Assembly: GCA_013339765.2 (NCBI GenBank)
Contig: CM023457.1
Location: 56,891,013-56,955,012, forward strand
Direction: 5' to 3'
Source: Haemaphysalis longicornis
Taxonomy: Eukaryota; Arthropoda; Arachnida; Ixodida; Ixodidae
Length of the DNA: 64,000 bases
Under the pieces are notes generated by a model. The model was not told the origin of the DNA and did not search any database. It saw nothing but the letters and a program-made list of their open reading frames with translations. The position numbers were made by a program, and so were the translations under genes. This document shows positions 1-11,095 of this stretch, one piece after another (position 1 is the first letter of the stretch; the number at the start of each line of letters is the position of its first letter).

Positions 1-127
1 TAACGGCTGTTAGAATCTCTGCTTTCACTCTTTGTAGAGCCACGTGTGTGAATTCAAGTGACGTCGCATGGGCAATTGTTGTGGGTGTCGTTTAAAGCTT
101 TGCTCTCCAACCACCTTTACAGCTATG

Positions 128-250
128 ATTGGAGCCATTTTTTTTTCTTTTCGCCTCCATAAGAAAAGCGGCCGCCGCGGCAGGGAATCGAACCCGCGTC
201 CTCGCGCTCAGCAGCACAACGCCTTAACCAGTAAGCCACCAGGGCGGGTA
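128..250 (-). mobile_element. tRNA-derived SINE (Ruka-like), head and start of body
   Basis: Read on the minus strand, this begins with a tRNA-like head: an A-box-like TGGCTTACTGG and a B box GGTTCGATTCC. GCCGCGGCGGCCGCTTTTC and a GGAGGCGAAAAG block follow. The same order occurs in the copies at 9624, 23576, 35178 and 47830. The body and AATC tail are missing, so the copy is truncated. It abuts a family A fragment at 251, so either the SINE inserted into family A or a rearrangement joined them. A RNA polymerase III internal promoter is expected from the boxes; activity is not shown. Confidence 0.8.
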
Positions 251-312
251 GACCAACCTTTAGCTTTCGCGCTTCTCTCAACTTTCTTTAGGAAGGATGG
301 TAATTTTTTTCA
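251..312 (-). repeat. Family A interspersed repeat, 5' fragment
   Basis: On the minus strand this matches the first part of the repeats at 29540 and 50122, including the shared string CTTCCTAAAGAAAG followed by GAGAAGCGCG. Only about 60 bases remain before the SINE junction at 250. No coding capacity can be claimed. Confidence 0.6.
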
Positions 313-829
313 GCAGCCTCCACTATTATGCAGCGAAGTTTTGGCGGCTTTAACGCGCTATTGTCACGAGCCACGCAATCAGGCAGACGGGCTCCTCTGC
401 CTCCACAGTCCTCTCGGCATAATGAATCTGTCTGAGGACCTCGCTCGGCTCTGAAACTGCTTTTTATGCTTGCTACTCGGTAAGGAACTCTGAAGGGCCG
501 GCCGCCAACTGGTACGCTTCACGTTCAATTTAATTTGCCCAGCGGTTTGAGCGGGCCACCGGCAACTGGTATCCAAGCGTGCCTTTCCACAGTTTTGTGA
601 CAGCACGACAATAGGCCAGGTATAACGGGCTCGGAATTCAGGAAGACAGAAGGAATCTTGAATAGGGTGCCTGGCGCTTAGGTGCAGGCTCACGTATTAA
701 TTGTGCCGCTTACCTTGGGTGCTACTCGAGTGTTCTTTAACAGCAGGCGTAGGATGGGGTACTATATTATGAATTAATTTTTCTTAATATTTGTGCGCTG
801 ACTTGCAGTTTCTGTTCAAATAATGATTT
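313..829. other. Unassigned spacer
   Basis: No domain, repeat match or RNA feature recognised. The minus-strand open frame at 379-693 has no recognisable motif and is treated as chance. Confidence 0.5.
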
Positions 830-1745
830 TTAAGTAAATTGTTTGCGTAGTGCGTGTCGTCTGTCGTCGGTCTTGAGTGAGCCACAAGCAAGGAGGTTGG
901 TTCTGAAGGTAGCCACGATGATGACGTACTGTTGCCCTCGATGTTGGGAGGCGTCTGTGTAGATAACTGCATGATCCCCACAGACGGTGGTGTTGAGCGC
1001 TTGAGCCCGTGGTTGTCGGCGGCCCTCGTCCTGTGAGGGGTTCATATTTGTAAGCAAAGGGAGCATCTTTAGTTCTTGTCGCCAAAAGTCCAGGAGTACA
1101 TCTAGCGGAGTGACACTCTAGGCTGCCCAGCCAATCTGGTGAAGGATGCGGAGACCCGCCGCAGTTCTGCTCATTCGGAGCTTCTGGATAGAAGGATGGC
1201 CCTCTATCAGCTCTTCCACCGTGTTGTGGAGCCCTGTGCTAAGCAGCCTCTCTGTGGACGCACTCATGGGAAGACCAATGGCTTGCTCAACCGGCTTTCT
1301 AATCATTATATAAAGCATCTTTATGTCCTCCTTGCCGAGAAGAAGACAGGGGGTTGACGTAAGTGATTCTCTAGAGGACAAAAGCTTGAAGTAATCGAAA
1401 TGTATCGGATTCCTTGAGGCCTCGCTTCTTGATGGCAACTCGCATAGTCATGTGTATGATTTCATTGATGCTGTGTTTGAGGCGCTGCAAGGATACGTCA
1501 TTCTTGGTGTGGCCTGAAAATGTAGGCCCAGGATCTTTGATGTTGGGCTTGGAGTGACGGCCTGGCCATCAAGGAGTATTTGAATGTGTTCCTTGAGGTG
1601 TCGTTTGGCGTGAGGGCGGACGACAAGGAGCTGAGATTTTTTACGCGTACACTGGAAGCCACAGCTACATTAGCGTACTAGAAGTGAGATGCCATGGGTT
1701 GGTGTGAGCTTCCTTTAATCGCTATCGCATGGCATTCAGCGAGAA
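830..1745 (-). pseudogene. LINE relic: end of RT and start of RNase H
   Basis: On the minus strand the conceptual product runs from the end of a reverse transcriptase (a GCGFQCTRKKSQLLVV-like stretch near 1640) through an RT-to-RNase H linker at 1118-1438 (LHNTVEELIEGH) to a start of RNase H (AVIYTDAS near 970). The linker matches the same part of the LINE at 15835-21060, which has YNTVDEIIEAH, so the two belong to related lineages. Frameshifts and stops break the frame. The catalytic RT core and the C-terminus are absent. This is a dead fragment of an RNase H-bearing non-LTR element. Assignment to an I-like clade is inference. Confidence 0.7.
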
Positions 1746-1814
1746 TGAAAGGGGTTTTAAACCCGTAGATGTGCTTGGTAAGTGCACCACTTCTCTTCCC
1801 CGTCTCCGCTTGGG

Positions 1815-1895
1815 CTCGTAGCTAAATCGGTAAGAACGGGCTCTGGCTTTCTTACTCTATTAGTTCCAGGTTCGATTCCTGGCGGTGCCAGTAAA
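1815..1895 (+). other. tRNA-like sequence, probably a pseudogene or SINE head
   Basis: A good T-arm is visible: CCAGG, the loop TTCGATT, then CCTGG, with a B box GGTTCGATTCC. Upstream lies TAGCTAAATCGGTAAGAAC, resembling a D-arm/A box. The possible acceptor pair GGGCTCG/CGGTGCC has two mismatches and one wobble, and the D and anticodon arms pair poorly. It is therefore more likely a degenerate tRNA or a different tRNA-derived SINE than a working tRNA gene. No anticodon is assigned. Confidence 0.35.
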
Positions 1896-1954
1896 TTCTT
1901 TTATTTGTTCGCGGGAGTTTTCTGTTGACACCAACGGTCGCGAAAGGAAGCCTT

Positions 1955-1985
1955 GGGGGGTAGAGGTAAAAAGCTTTGCTTTAAA
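1955..1985 (-). repeat. Short family E motif
   Basis: The reverse complement reads GCAAAGCTTTTTACCTCTAC, close to GCAAAGCTGTATACCTCTAC at 34207 and 35793. A short match like this supports shared repeat origin only weakly. Confidence 0.35.
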
Positions 1986-3309
1986 ACTCAATTTTTTTGC
2001 TTTCGTAATAGTCTAACGCTAATACCGAAGGGTACATAAATTTCTTTGCATGTTCCTGATTGTTCGAACTGTAAATGCACATCTATTTGCCTGTGGACTC
2101 TGTTAAATACTTATTTTTATATTCTAACATGTCTTGAAACACCCATCTGGCCTTTATAATGTTATCAGCTAAGGAAACCTGCCGGTTTGATTTACGGGCT
2201 CAAATCACTTTGTTTCTTAACAGTACGTAAGCAAATTGCTTTGCCTTAGCCTATTCCACATTAAGGTACAGAATTTGTTGTTTCTACATTTACTCTGATT
2301 TCTGGGAAAATAAAGTGGATGCTATTTTACGTTTGTTGCTCAAACACGTTTTGTGTGGTACAACAGATCTTGATAATATTGATGTCTTTTGTGCTTTGCT
2401 CGTGCCAGATTTCACCGTATTGTTCAAACAAACTATTGTACTTGAGTATATTTGGTCTCTGCAATTTTGCCAGCTGTACACTCCTGTGCGGGATTTACGC
2501 CCTCGCGATCGTCTTTTTTCCATGAACTAAAACTCGATTTGGTGAACATATTAGAGACTGCTATGTCCCGATGGTCCGGAATTCTTTGCCAGACGACTTC
2601 TTTTCTATGAATAGTCGAAGGAAAATTCAAAACAGTCTCATAGAACTTCGATTTCGCCATTAACAGTGGTTTTTTGTCTAAATTATTTTCTTATAACTTT
2701 TGTCTGTTTGTTGGATATCTGAAAAGTTTTGCCCTATGATAGTGATAATTGACTGTTGGTGTATGGTTTACAAAGTGTTGCTCGCTGCCGGGCACTGCCC
2801 TTCAAGCCCGTGCGCCTTTGGCCGACCCGCATATGTATCCTGTTTATAAAATCAATAAACACTATTAATAAATTATTAACATATATATTGCCTGAATTAT
2901 ACCTGAAGTGTTCCATGCGCTAAATATTGGGAGACACGTATTACCACTGCCAGCGGTTTCAGGAGTTTCGAACGGTTCGGCCTATATACACTTTTCCCTC
3001 AAGTGTGCTGACACGTTCTGACCGATAGGCTCAATCGATGCACAAGCGGGCATTTTTCGAGGTCCTCTGTTTGGGTGCGTAACGTCGCGTGACTCCAGAG
3101 GCTACATACCGTAACTACCCATGACATACGACGAAAAGCGGGCCCCTAAAGGGCCCCTCACTTAAAACATTGGCTAAGCAAATTCACAAAGCAAATTTCA
3201 TACGAACGAACGAACGCTACCAGGAAGTGCTGGAGACAACAAATGGAATCAAAGAGAAGAAGCAAGAAAAAATAGGTCGTCCACGCCAAACTGCCAAATT
3301 TGATCATTT
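1986..3309. other. AT-rich unassigned spacer
   Basis: No supported gene. Small open frames on both strands overlap at 2290-2660 and lack motifs. No repeat partner was noticed elsewhere in the window. Confidence 0.5.
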
Positions 3310-3530
3310 TCAATGTCATCATCATCATCATCATCATCGCCAGCCTATCTACGCCCACTACAGGGCAAAGGCCCCTCCCATTATTCTCCAATTACCCCGG
3401 TCCTGTGCCAACTGTGACCAATTTATCCGCCCAAACTTCTTGATCTCATCTGCCCATCTAACTTTCTGCCGCCCCCTGCAACGCTTGCCTTCTTTAGGGA
3501 TCCATTTTCTTGGTAATACATTTTCAATGT
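3310..3530 (-). pseudogene. RTE-type LINE 3' end
   Basis: On the minus strand the sequence translates as a C-terminal tail with RQKVRWADEIKKFGRINW, then SQLAQDRGNWRIMGGAFAL. This W-x-D-D/E-x2-K ... L-A-Q-D-R ... W-R-x-M-x-x-A pattern is typical of the C-terminus of RTE-family endonuclease/reverse transcriptase proteins in arthropods. It ends at a (ATG)n run (plus strand CAT repeats at 3318-3340), which fits the simple-repeat tail of RTE elements. Everything upstream of the tail is missing, as expected for a 5'-truncated insertion. Confidence 0.75.
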
Positions 3531-4334
3531 ATTCAAGAATAAAAGGATAAAGAAAATTCTCTCAATGTCTGGAACGTAATAGCATAACAAAAACTAAAAG
3601 CATACCATGAACGTCCAGATCACGCATCCGCAAGCAGCGTAATTGCTTACCCCAGAAAACTAGGAACTCGTTGAAGTGGTTGGTCCCGTGTTCTCCTCGT
3701 CTCTATCCTTTCATTCCTTACATTGTCTTCTCTCTCTTTAGTGCACCGTTCGTTCTGCGTGGATGCGTTTAAACAGGTCCAGTCCGCGAAAAGCCTCACA
3801 GAAATAACTTAACTAATTGCCGTTTCACTGCTCTGCCCAGGTGTGGAGAGCGAGAAGCCCTCATTATAAATGCAGTGCAGATAAAAAAAAAATGTCTCCT
3901 ATGTCGTTTTTCTTGTTATCAGGACTTTATAGATATCTTTGTCTTTCCGGCGCCGGCAAGACTAATTTTAATTGTTTCCATCTCTCTCTCTCTTTTTGCG
4001 CTCAAATGAAGCACGTATTGCGTTCGTCGTGAACTGCTGACATTTCGGCGCTGGTGTTTTCATTTCGGGTCGCCGTAATCCCACAATCTGTGGAAATCGG
4101 CCGCCTGGCGCGTCCTGGAGCCGCTGACATTTTTTTCTGGTAATCTTCCTTCACGATCAGTGGTACATTTTAACGACTTTTAAAAACTCTTTGTTTGGGA
4201 AGAATGGCTGCTACCATATCCTGTTAAATTAAAAGCTGTCCGTGAGTCTATTTTAGTGGTTCATGTATTTTATTTCTGAGAAGAAAAAGATATAATCTTG
4301 CCTACAAAGAACTGCCCTACAACGCCGTGCATTA
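3531..4334. other. Unassigned spacer
   Basis: Nothing beyond a short TC run near 3980. No coding or repeat signal recognised. Confidence 0.5.
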
Positions 4335-4545
4335 TGTTTATTGATTGATTATCGGCGTTAACGCGCCGACGATACGCAGGCGATTAGGCGCACCGCAGTA
4401 GAGACCTCAGTATTAATTTTTACCACCTGGGGATCTTGATGTATGGACCCAGGGGCCATCTGGGGACCTGGGGGGACCCCGCGCCTTCGGGATCAACACC
4501 ATAACCCCATAGCCACTGAGACATCGGGGTGGGTCTGCATTCTGC
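4335..4545 (-). mobile_element. Divergent Ruka-like SINE copy
   Basis: The minus strand ends in GCGCGTTAACGCCGATAATC, with the upstream block CGCCTAATCGCCTGCGTATC, matching the 3' ends of the copies at 9624 and 35178. The middle differs: the usual CCCGTGTGTACGAGATTTC block is replaced by a GC-rich stretch at 4440-4490 (GGGGACCTGGGGGGACCCC). The head region has lost its B box. It is either an old copy or another subfamily. Confidence 0.65.
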
Positions 4546-7449
4546 CTAGTATAGGCTCTTAATTTCGTAAGTGTAGATACAATTGCGAGTATTCACACGA
4601 ACGCCAAGTGTTCTCTCGCCATAAGGAAGAACGCGGAAACAATTAGCTGGTTTTAGGGTCACCAATTCAGAGAAGCTCATAATATTTTGGCTGGCAGCGA
4701 GATACCTGCTTCTCTAACCACGTCCAAGCTTTGTATTGTAGCGTTAGGCCTAAGGTATGCAGGCTGCCCTCTTTATTTATAGCTTTTAGTTTACCACGCA
4801 TACGCGAAGGAACGATCCCGATAGTTCGATATGTGAGTGAATGCAAAATTACAGTTGCCGTTTCCGAAGTTTACCTTGCCGCTGTAGTTTGTCAAACTGT
4901 ATTCTAAACTAGGCATTTTATTGCATTGTGAAGTTCACACAATATAAGCGAGAGCTCTCACAGTAGACTGAATAATACTTGTGCTGTAATCCATAGATGT
5001 GATTCTTACAGCGTTAAATGTAGAGGTTGGAATGTTCGAATCCCGTGTTCACGGGACTGGAAACCCCCAATCATGCTTTACCATGCACTTTAGAGTTCCG
5101 CGGTGAAGGTTACCGAAATGTTCAATATAATGGAAGTTTTTTTTCTCCTGATACACATGTAAAAGCTAATTTAAGGTTGTTCCGAGCTATATGGTGCAAT
5201 TCTAGGATATAATCAGCAGTTTTATAATTCTTTGATAGTGCGTTTGAATTATTTAACATTGCCTTGGTATTACTCTCTGGTTTTACTTACGAAATAGGCG
5301 ATATTGCATTGTTATCGCGCTCGTATCGTTTCTTACCTACCATTCTGGTGATGTGACCTTAAAGAGTTATTTTTTTCCTCCGGCTGCTACTACGTCTCTA
5401 GGTTTTTCGCGTTTACCCTGAGAATCCCTCAGATGTGTGTATATATACCAGTAGTGCTTACTTCATGTTCAACGGTGCGCTCGACTATAAAAGTATATCA
5501 GAAAATTCAGTTTCTCTTCTAAATTGCGTTCTAAATGACGTCGCTGGTTTCTCATTAGGTCACCGAACTCACAAATGTTTCTCATTTCTTAGCTACTAAA
5601 AGCAGTAATTGATGATTTAGAATTTTATTTTAATTTTGTGTAACAATTCCCAACAGTCAAAAACAAACTCCACCATTACCAGTGTGAGTGATCAGTGAAT
5701 AAGTGTTCCCTTCGTCATGTTGACGATTGGTTTTACATCAAACAAACGTACAAATTGATCGAATGCTGTTCAGAATGACTCGTCCCTATTCTTTTAACCC
5801 ATCATCGACAAAATGAAATGTACCCCTTCTTGGATACTGATCTGGCCTTTTCAAATGTCATCTTCACCAGCGCTTGATGTATCTTCTCCACGTTCATTGG
5901 CACGCGGTGGGAGTGGTGACAGGGAAACGTACGGCCTGAGGAATGAAGTTCGTTATATCTATCTCATGGTGCTGCCGACTTCCCCAGCGGACGTGACAAG
6001 CCCGCAGTCGGGCATTGTTGCCTGCTCCAAATTCGTCCGCCGTACGCCGCCGCTCCCGACCGTCAATTCCCGGCGACCTCTTCACTCGCGCACCCGCGCC
6101 CTTCTATAGTCCCCCCGTTCCATCTCACTTTTCTTTCTCTCCACTTTTTCTATTCGTGTGCACCCGCATCCCTTCGTCTGCTGTCATTCTTCCCGTCTCT
6201 TTATCTGCTGGTCATTCGGTATCCGTCTTACATTTCTCCGGGAGAGATTTGCGGGCTCCGCGTGGCAAACCAGATGGCAATGGCGGAGGAACGCTCGCCT
6301 AGGAGCGCTGGTTCCGCGGTAATGCCAGGCAGCCCCAGTAGTGTTGGCGCTTGGCCATGTCGGCTGAACTCAAGGTACCAACTTCGATTAAAAGTTGAGT
6401 TAGGTGGCCTCGTATTTTGGGGCAACGGCAACGTTAAGGACCGGTTCCCAGCAGAAGTTTTGGGGATGAGGCAAAAGCGTTCTGCTGCAGCGCACGGAGT
6501 CGATGTTACAAACGCGAAAGATGATGTGGTTTCACTTTTTCTCTCTCTCTCTCTGCATTAGTGGAGGAAAGAAAGAAGCCCGGATGTACACATGAACGTA
6601 GGTGCACGTAAGCAGCCCTGGGTGGTATGTATTTTTATTTAACGCTGAAATGCATGATTCCTTAGTTAATGTTTGCCTTAGCGCACGTGTTGTAATACAC
6701 GGCATCTGTACTGCAAAGGTAATGGAAGGCGTTAAGAGTGAGGTAACTGCATATGTTAAAGTTTTAAAGTTCCGCTGCACCTACGCGAGAATTTGCATAC
6801 GGTGTTGCAAAAAAAAAAATGCGGCGCCTCAACACTTCTTATAATTCAGTGAACGCGAAGACAATACTTGCAAACGGGTGAAAGCGTTCACTCATTATCA
6901 TCATCATTCGGTTTTCATTGAGTCTTTTTCGTGTATCAGCTACTATTGAACTCGGCACATGCCCGCGTTCGCATCGCCATGCAGCATGGCAATTGGGGAG
7001 ACGTCACGTTTGCTACTCGGCTTACAGCTACTTCAGCAATTATGTTGCTGAAATTACTCATGTAGGCCTTATTACATGCTTCTAACTCAGGTCTGTAAGT
7101 CGACAGCGCCGACCCACTCACTACAACCAGTTTTAGTGAGCTGCCGATCGACGCTAAATTTTCCAAGTATTCTCTACCTGTTGAGATGTGGTAAGTGTCG
7201 AAAGTTTTTAATTTTGCAAAAGACGAAAGACAAGTTATAAAACATCGCAAATACAAAACTGCTTCTAGTCATGTGTAAGACACACGTTCATTGGAGCCCT
7301 TTTATCCAGCCTTTCGGCAAAAAGAAACGCATTCGCAGTACTGTTCTTGTTCATTACAGCGTGCTCCGGTTTGCACGTCTGTGCGGCTACAAATCCGCGC
7401 TGGGCGGAAATTCTACTGCGCACGTGCCTCAAAAGCATAAAGGCCAGAA
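4546..7449. other. Long unassigned stretch
   Basis: No supported gene in about 2.9 kb. GC-rich 5880-6320 carries short overlapping frames on both strands that share no motif. A CT run lies near 6540 and a poly(A) run near 6809. A TTCGAATCCC string at 5035 looks like a B box but has no A box at a suitable distance. Confidence 0.45.
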
Positions 7450-7575
7450 TACATGGAGCGAACTTTCACGACGGAGTCCGCGCGGCGGAAATCCGCCGCG
7501 GCACGACGCCGTAGGTTCGTCGGGTTGAAACTACATGGAGTAAAGACGGCGTCCGCCGCCGCGCCGCCGCTGGGT
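7450..7575 (+). repeat. GC-rich direct repeat pair with hairpin
   Basis: Two related blocks begin with ACATGGAG, at about 7451 and 7532, each followed by a GACGG(A/C)GTCCGC-like string. Between them CGGCGGAAATCCGCCG forms a hairpin. The pair could be a tandem duplication or the remains of a small transposon. No coding claim is made. Confidence 0.4.
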
Positions 7576-8044
7576 TGCCTGCATGCCCCGAATCAACGGC
7601 GTCGTTCAGTAAACAAACCCGGAAGGAGCTTCCCGCTTTGGTTGTACGTGTTTTGACGATTCTGCGTGACTCGGGGGCGTTACTTCTGCTGAAATATGCG
7701 TTTTCAGTTCTCAAAAGCATTAAAGGCAGTAAAAAAAATGAAAAGAACGTCCCCGGGAAGATTTTAACCAGAGACTCAGAACATGGAACCGGCGTTCTAC
7801 CTTCACTCTTTCTCGATATTTTTTTCTTTATTGCCGGTCGTTTATAAATAAACACACACAGTACAGACAAGAAAAGGTACAACCACCTGAACCTGGTACA
7901 AAAGATACAATGCATATGGCGGCCAGCCTTAACTCCGGCTTGGCCTTGTCCTTGTTTTCACAACTGCGTATAGTAACAGTCGTACACAAACCTTACTCTC
8001 ACATTTTTCGTGTTCAGCCTGACTTGGCCTCACACACCATAAAA
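7576..8044. other. Unassigned spacer
   Basis: Overlapping open frames on both strands at 7466-7915 lack recognisable domains and are probably chance. Confidence 0.45.
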
Positions 8045-8822
8045 ACCTTTCAGGTTGGCTCAACAACGCTGCCGAACCTTTAGTTGGCAGTTTAACATTT
8101 GTGGGCTTTGATTACGCTTAACGCACTTGAGTGACAAAATCTTACCACCATATTCTTGTTTGGCGTACACTTCCTTCAGTTTACTAACATTTTCTGCAAA
8201 GTAAGAATCCACTGGCCTGACATTCTCGTCACCGTTTCTGACAGCCATTCTGCTACGCCATATAGCATGGAGGCCGATGAGAAAGAATACACCGTAATTT
8301 ACCTCACCAGATTCAATTTCAAGAAAACGTACGTATGCCTTTCGGTGTCAGAGGAAGGTCCTTTTTAGAGTCCGCTGGAGGACGTCCCAGAAGAATACGG
8401 CGCCCCATCAATCGACAAAAACATGTTCCACGCGTTCTTTCTTTTTACAAAGTCGACAATCTTTGCTCCAAGGCAAAAACAATCCCTCTCATCAAGCCGC
8501 GTTACGAATAGTAAGGTCTCGGTGTGAAATTTAAAAAAGAATATTTTCACTCCTGCGGGTATAATCATTTTCTTGGCGCATGTGAGCACGTCATGCTTAT
8601 GACCTCCGAGATATTTCATTCTATACACTGATTCGGGACACAGGAGTTCTACCACATCACAGGATAACCGTTTACGCGTGACATTTGGCAAGTAGTGCAT
8701 TGAAAATCGCTCACTTAAATACCTGAAAGACGCTACCACTTCGCGCCAAAACCCATGCACTCATTGTGTATCTCTTCATATCTCTCGTAGTTACAATGAA
8801 ATTTGACATGGCAAAACCCAAT
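8045..8822 (-). pseudogene. LINE C-terminus with zf-RVT-like region
   Basis: The minus-strand frame at 8365-8760 reads SMHYLPNVTRKRLSCDVVEL, then LGGHKHDVLTCAKKMIIPAG and a FFFKFHTETL stretch. These match the zinc-binding region near the C-terminus of tick LINE reverse transcriptases as I remember them. In an adjacent frame the motif continues as CRLCKKKERVEHVFVD followed by a stop where a Cys is expected, then FFWDVLQRTLKR. A third part at 8060-8248 gives MAVRNGDENVRPVDSYF and VSKLKEVYAKQE, the usual end of such proteins. At least one frameshift near 8450 and a stop make it a pseudogene. No RT core is present. Confidence 0.65.
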
Positions 8823-9234
8823 GCGATCTTATTGCGCAATTGTGCAAAATCGACCTAGTAAAGCCCGGCTGGCCCGGCTCTGAATGCATACGGCTGGCTG
8901 CTTGTAGTATTTCGGTGTATTTGAGAGGCCCTCGCAGTGATATCGCCTGTTCCTCAAACGCCGGTCTGAGAGACGGGCCCCATGTTGCTGTTAATACAAG
9001 CTGTGTAGCCGGATTGCCTTTATTGAACCTAATAAAAGCTATCGAACATGCCTATCTCGGCGACACAAGCCACGGTAGTTGGGTCGGGACCGTGTTGCGC
9101 TTGCGGCTTGAGCTATCAGAAAAGCGCGGTCTTCACTTGCGTTGCCTATTTTTAGATGCGACTGCATCTCATTCACTCGCCTTGTCCCTCCATACGGCGT
9201 TGTTGTCCGTCCACACCCCTCCCCCTACACTATA
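8823..9234. other. Unassigned spacer
   Basis: The 131-codon plus-strand frame at 8840-9235 has no recognised motif. Confidence 0.45.
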
Positions 9235-9335
9235 AACAAAATAATGGTTAACGGCGTCCAGTTTCGATCCCACGAACCTGTGGGCGGAACGCGAGGATCA
9301 TGGTGCTCTTCCCACTGCGCCACAAAACCGCGGCA
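9235..9335 (-). mobile_element. Second type of tRNA-derived SINE head
   Basis: The minus strand has an A-box-like TGGCGCAGTGGGAAGAGCA and a B-box-like GGGATCGAAACT about 50 bases later, preceded by GCCGCGGTTT. The head differs from the Ruka-like copies (TGGCTCAGTGG ... GGTTCGATTCC), so it may be another SINE family or a decayed tRNA. The body cannot be delimited. Confidence 0.4.
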
Positions 9336-9623
9336 GAATGAAATGCTACGAACGCGCCTTATATCCTTGACTCATTCAAACTACGTCAAGATGCTACTGA
9401 TACAACGCATGATGGGGCAATGATTAACACTTGCAATAAAAGAAAAGAAGCTCCCACTTACCGCAACAATGATGGAGTTGCGACAGCGAAGCCCCAAGCA
9501 TACCACTTAGAGATTGACCAAGATTGGCCAATAAAACATAATAATAATCATAAAACAAATCATACGCGTTCCCGACACGTTTCACGCGTTCAGAATCATC
9601 CAACGGAAACACCAAGTGAACCC

Positions 9624-9866
9624 ACCCGCCGCGGTGGCCAGTGGCTAAGGTGTTGCGCTGCTGAGCACGGGTCTCGCGGGTTCCCGGGCGCAGGCCGCTT
9701 TTCTGACGGAGGCTGAAGCTTTTTTTAGCCGTAGAGATTTCGGCGCACGTAAGATCCCAGCGGTCAAAATTAATCGAGCCCTCCACTAGCCGCCTCATCG
9801 CCTGCGTTGCGTCGGCGCGTTAAACCCTACAATCAATATCCCAATCAATCAATCAGTGAGCCCCAC
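9624..9866 (+). mobile_element. Ruka-like SINE, full length
   Basis: Starts with CCCGCCGCGGTGGCCAGTGG, then GCTAAGGTGTTGCGCTGCTG and a damaged B box (GGTTCCCGGGC). The body has CCGCTTTTCTGACGGAGGC, GAGATTTCGGCGCACGTAAG, GAGCCCTCCACTAGCCGC and CGCCTGCGTTGCGTCGGC, with GCGCGTTAAACCCTAC and a short AATC tail. A T-rich insertion lies near 9720. This copy and 35178 set the family layout used for the other copies. Confidence 0.85.
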
Positions 9867-10344
9867 GATGCGTCGCATCTACACAGGGTCCCCTCGCGGG
9901 GAGGTGGGCGCAATTTTTTCAATCGGTCTCAGATGTACAATCCTTTTTTTAGCTCGAGTAGTCGCGGGACAAGCGTACGTCTATCCAACTGTTCCAAAGC
10001 GGCTGTCTGCAGCTGCCTGTACACGCCATAAGCCATGGAGGGGAAATCGGAAGACCTGATTGGTTCCTTAGATTTGCCACTCGACGCCGCTCACCGCCAA
10101 CGAACTTTTCCGACCCCGCAAAATAGGTGGCGGACGACCAGCGTCGGGCGCGCGCCGCCTCGGCGTTGTTCGTCGACTTTTCGTCGCATATTCGCTCCAT
10201 GCATCTGGCCTTAATGCTTCCAAAACTGTAACACGAGCGGTTCGAAAAACAGTAATGCGTAATGCGGCGGGCCTGTGGATCCCTCACAAAAAAGCTTCGC
10301 GCCCAACCATCGCCGTCTTGACGAGGGCTCTTCTTTTGTAGTCC
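9867..10344. other. Unassigned spacer
   Basis: A GC-rich stretch with short open frames on both strands and no domain. Confidence 0.4.
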
Positions 10345-11095
10345 TTTTTACCTAAAATTTAAAAAACAAAAATAAATTAAAATAAATATGTGATTTACTC
10401 ATTATATGGATTTTTTTTATATATAAATATTATAATGTTCCAAAACGGTTTTTTGGGCGCCGGTAAAAGAAAAAAAGGGGAAACAAGCCGAGGTTTTTAA
10501 TTTTCGACCCCGGGTCCCGGGCCCAAAATTTTTTAAAAAATTGGGGGCGCCCGGTGGGCCCCCCATTTTTTTTAAATTTTTATATTCTTTTAATTTTAAT
10601 TTAAAAAATGAAAACCCCGACCCCGGTTCAAAAAAATTTTTTAATCTAATCGGGGGCCTTTTTTACCCCTCAAAAAAATTTTTTTTTTTGCCCCAAACCT
10701 TTTTCCCGGGGCCTTTTTTAAAAGAAGGGAAAAGGGGCGTTTTTTTTTTTTCTTCCTTTTCTTCCATTTTAATTTAACTAAAAAAAAAATATAATTTTAG
10801 AATTATATATAATATAATAAAATTTTCCTTAAATAATTTAATATAAAAATTAAAATTTTAAAAGGCTGTGGGGGAAAGATAAATGCGGTAAGGGAAAACG
10901 AAAGGTTTTTCCAAATACAAAATACTAAAAGAAAGTTTTTTTGCCAAAAATTTTTTTTTTGCCTTTCCTAAACGCGTTATTCCACTTTCGGTTTTGGGCT
11001 TAAAGTAATGCAAATGGGAAACCCTTTCTTCATGTATGAAACCAGCTCCCGTTAGGCTTCTGTACAAAACCTGGCAGAAAACACAAAAAAAAAAC
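10345..11095. other. Homopolymer-rich low-complexity stretch, possible assembly error
   Basis: Runs of A, T, G and C of five or more bases follow each other, such as CCCCGGGTCCCGGGCCC beside AAAATTTTTTAAAAAA. Both AT and GC homopolymers are inflated at once, unlike an ordinary AT-rich region. The texture fades by about 11100. It looks like uncorrected low-quality consensus. The 78-codon frame at 10541-10777, rich in F, K and P, is a product of this texture. Confidence 0.6.

Noticed and set aside
10541..10777. A 78-codon frame
   Set aside because: It lies in the homopolymer-rich, probably erroneous block.
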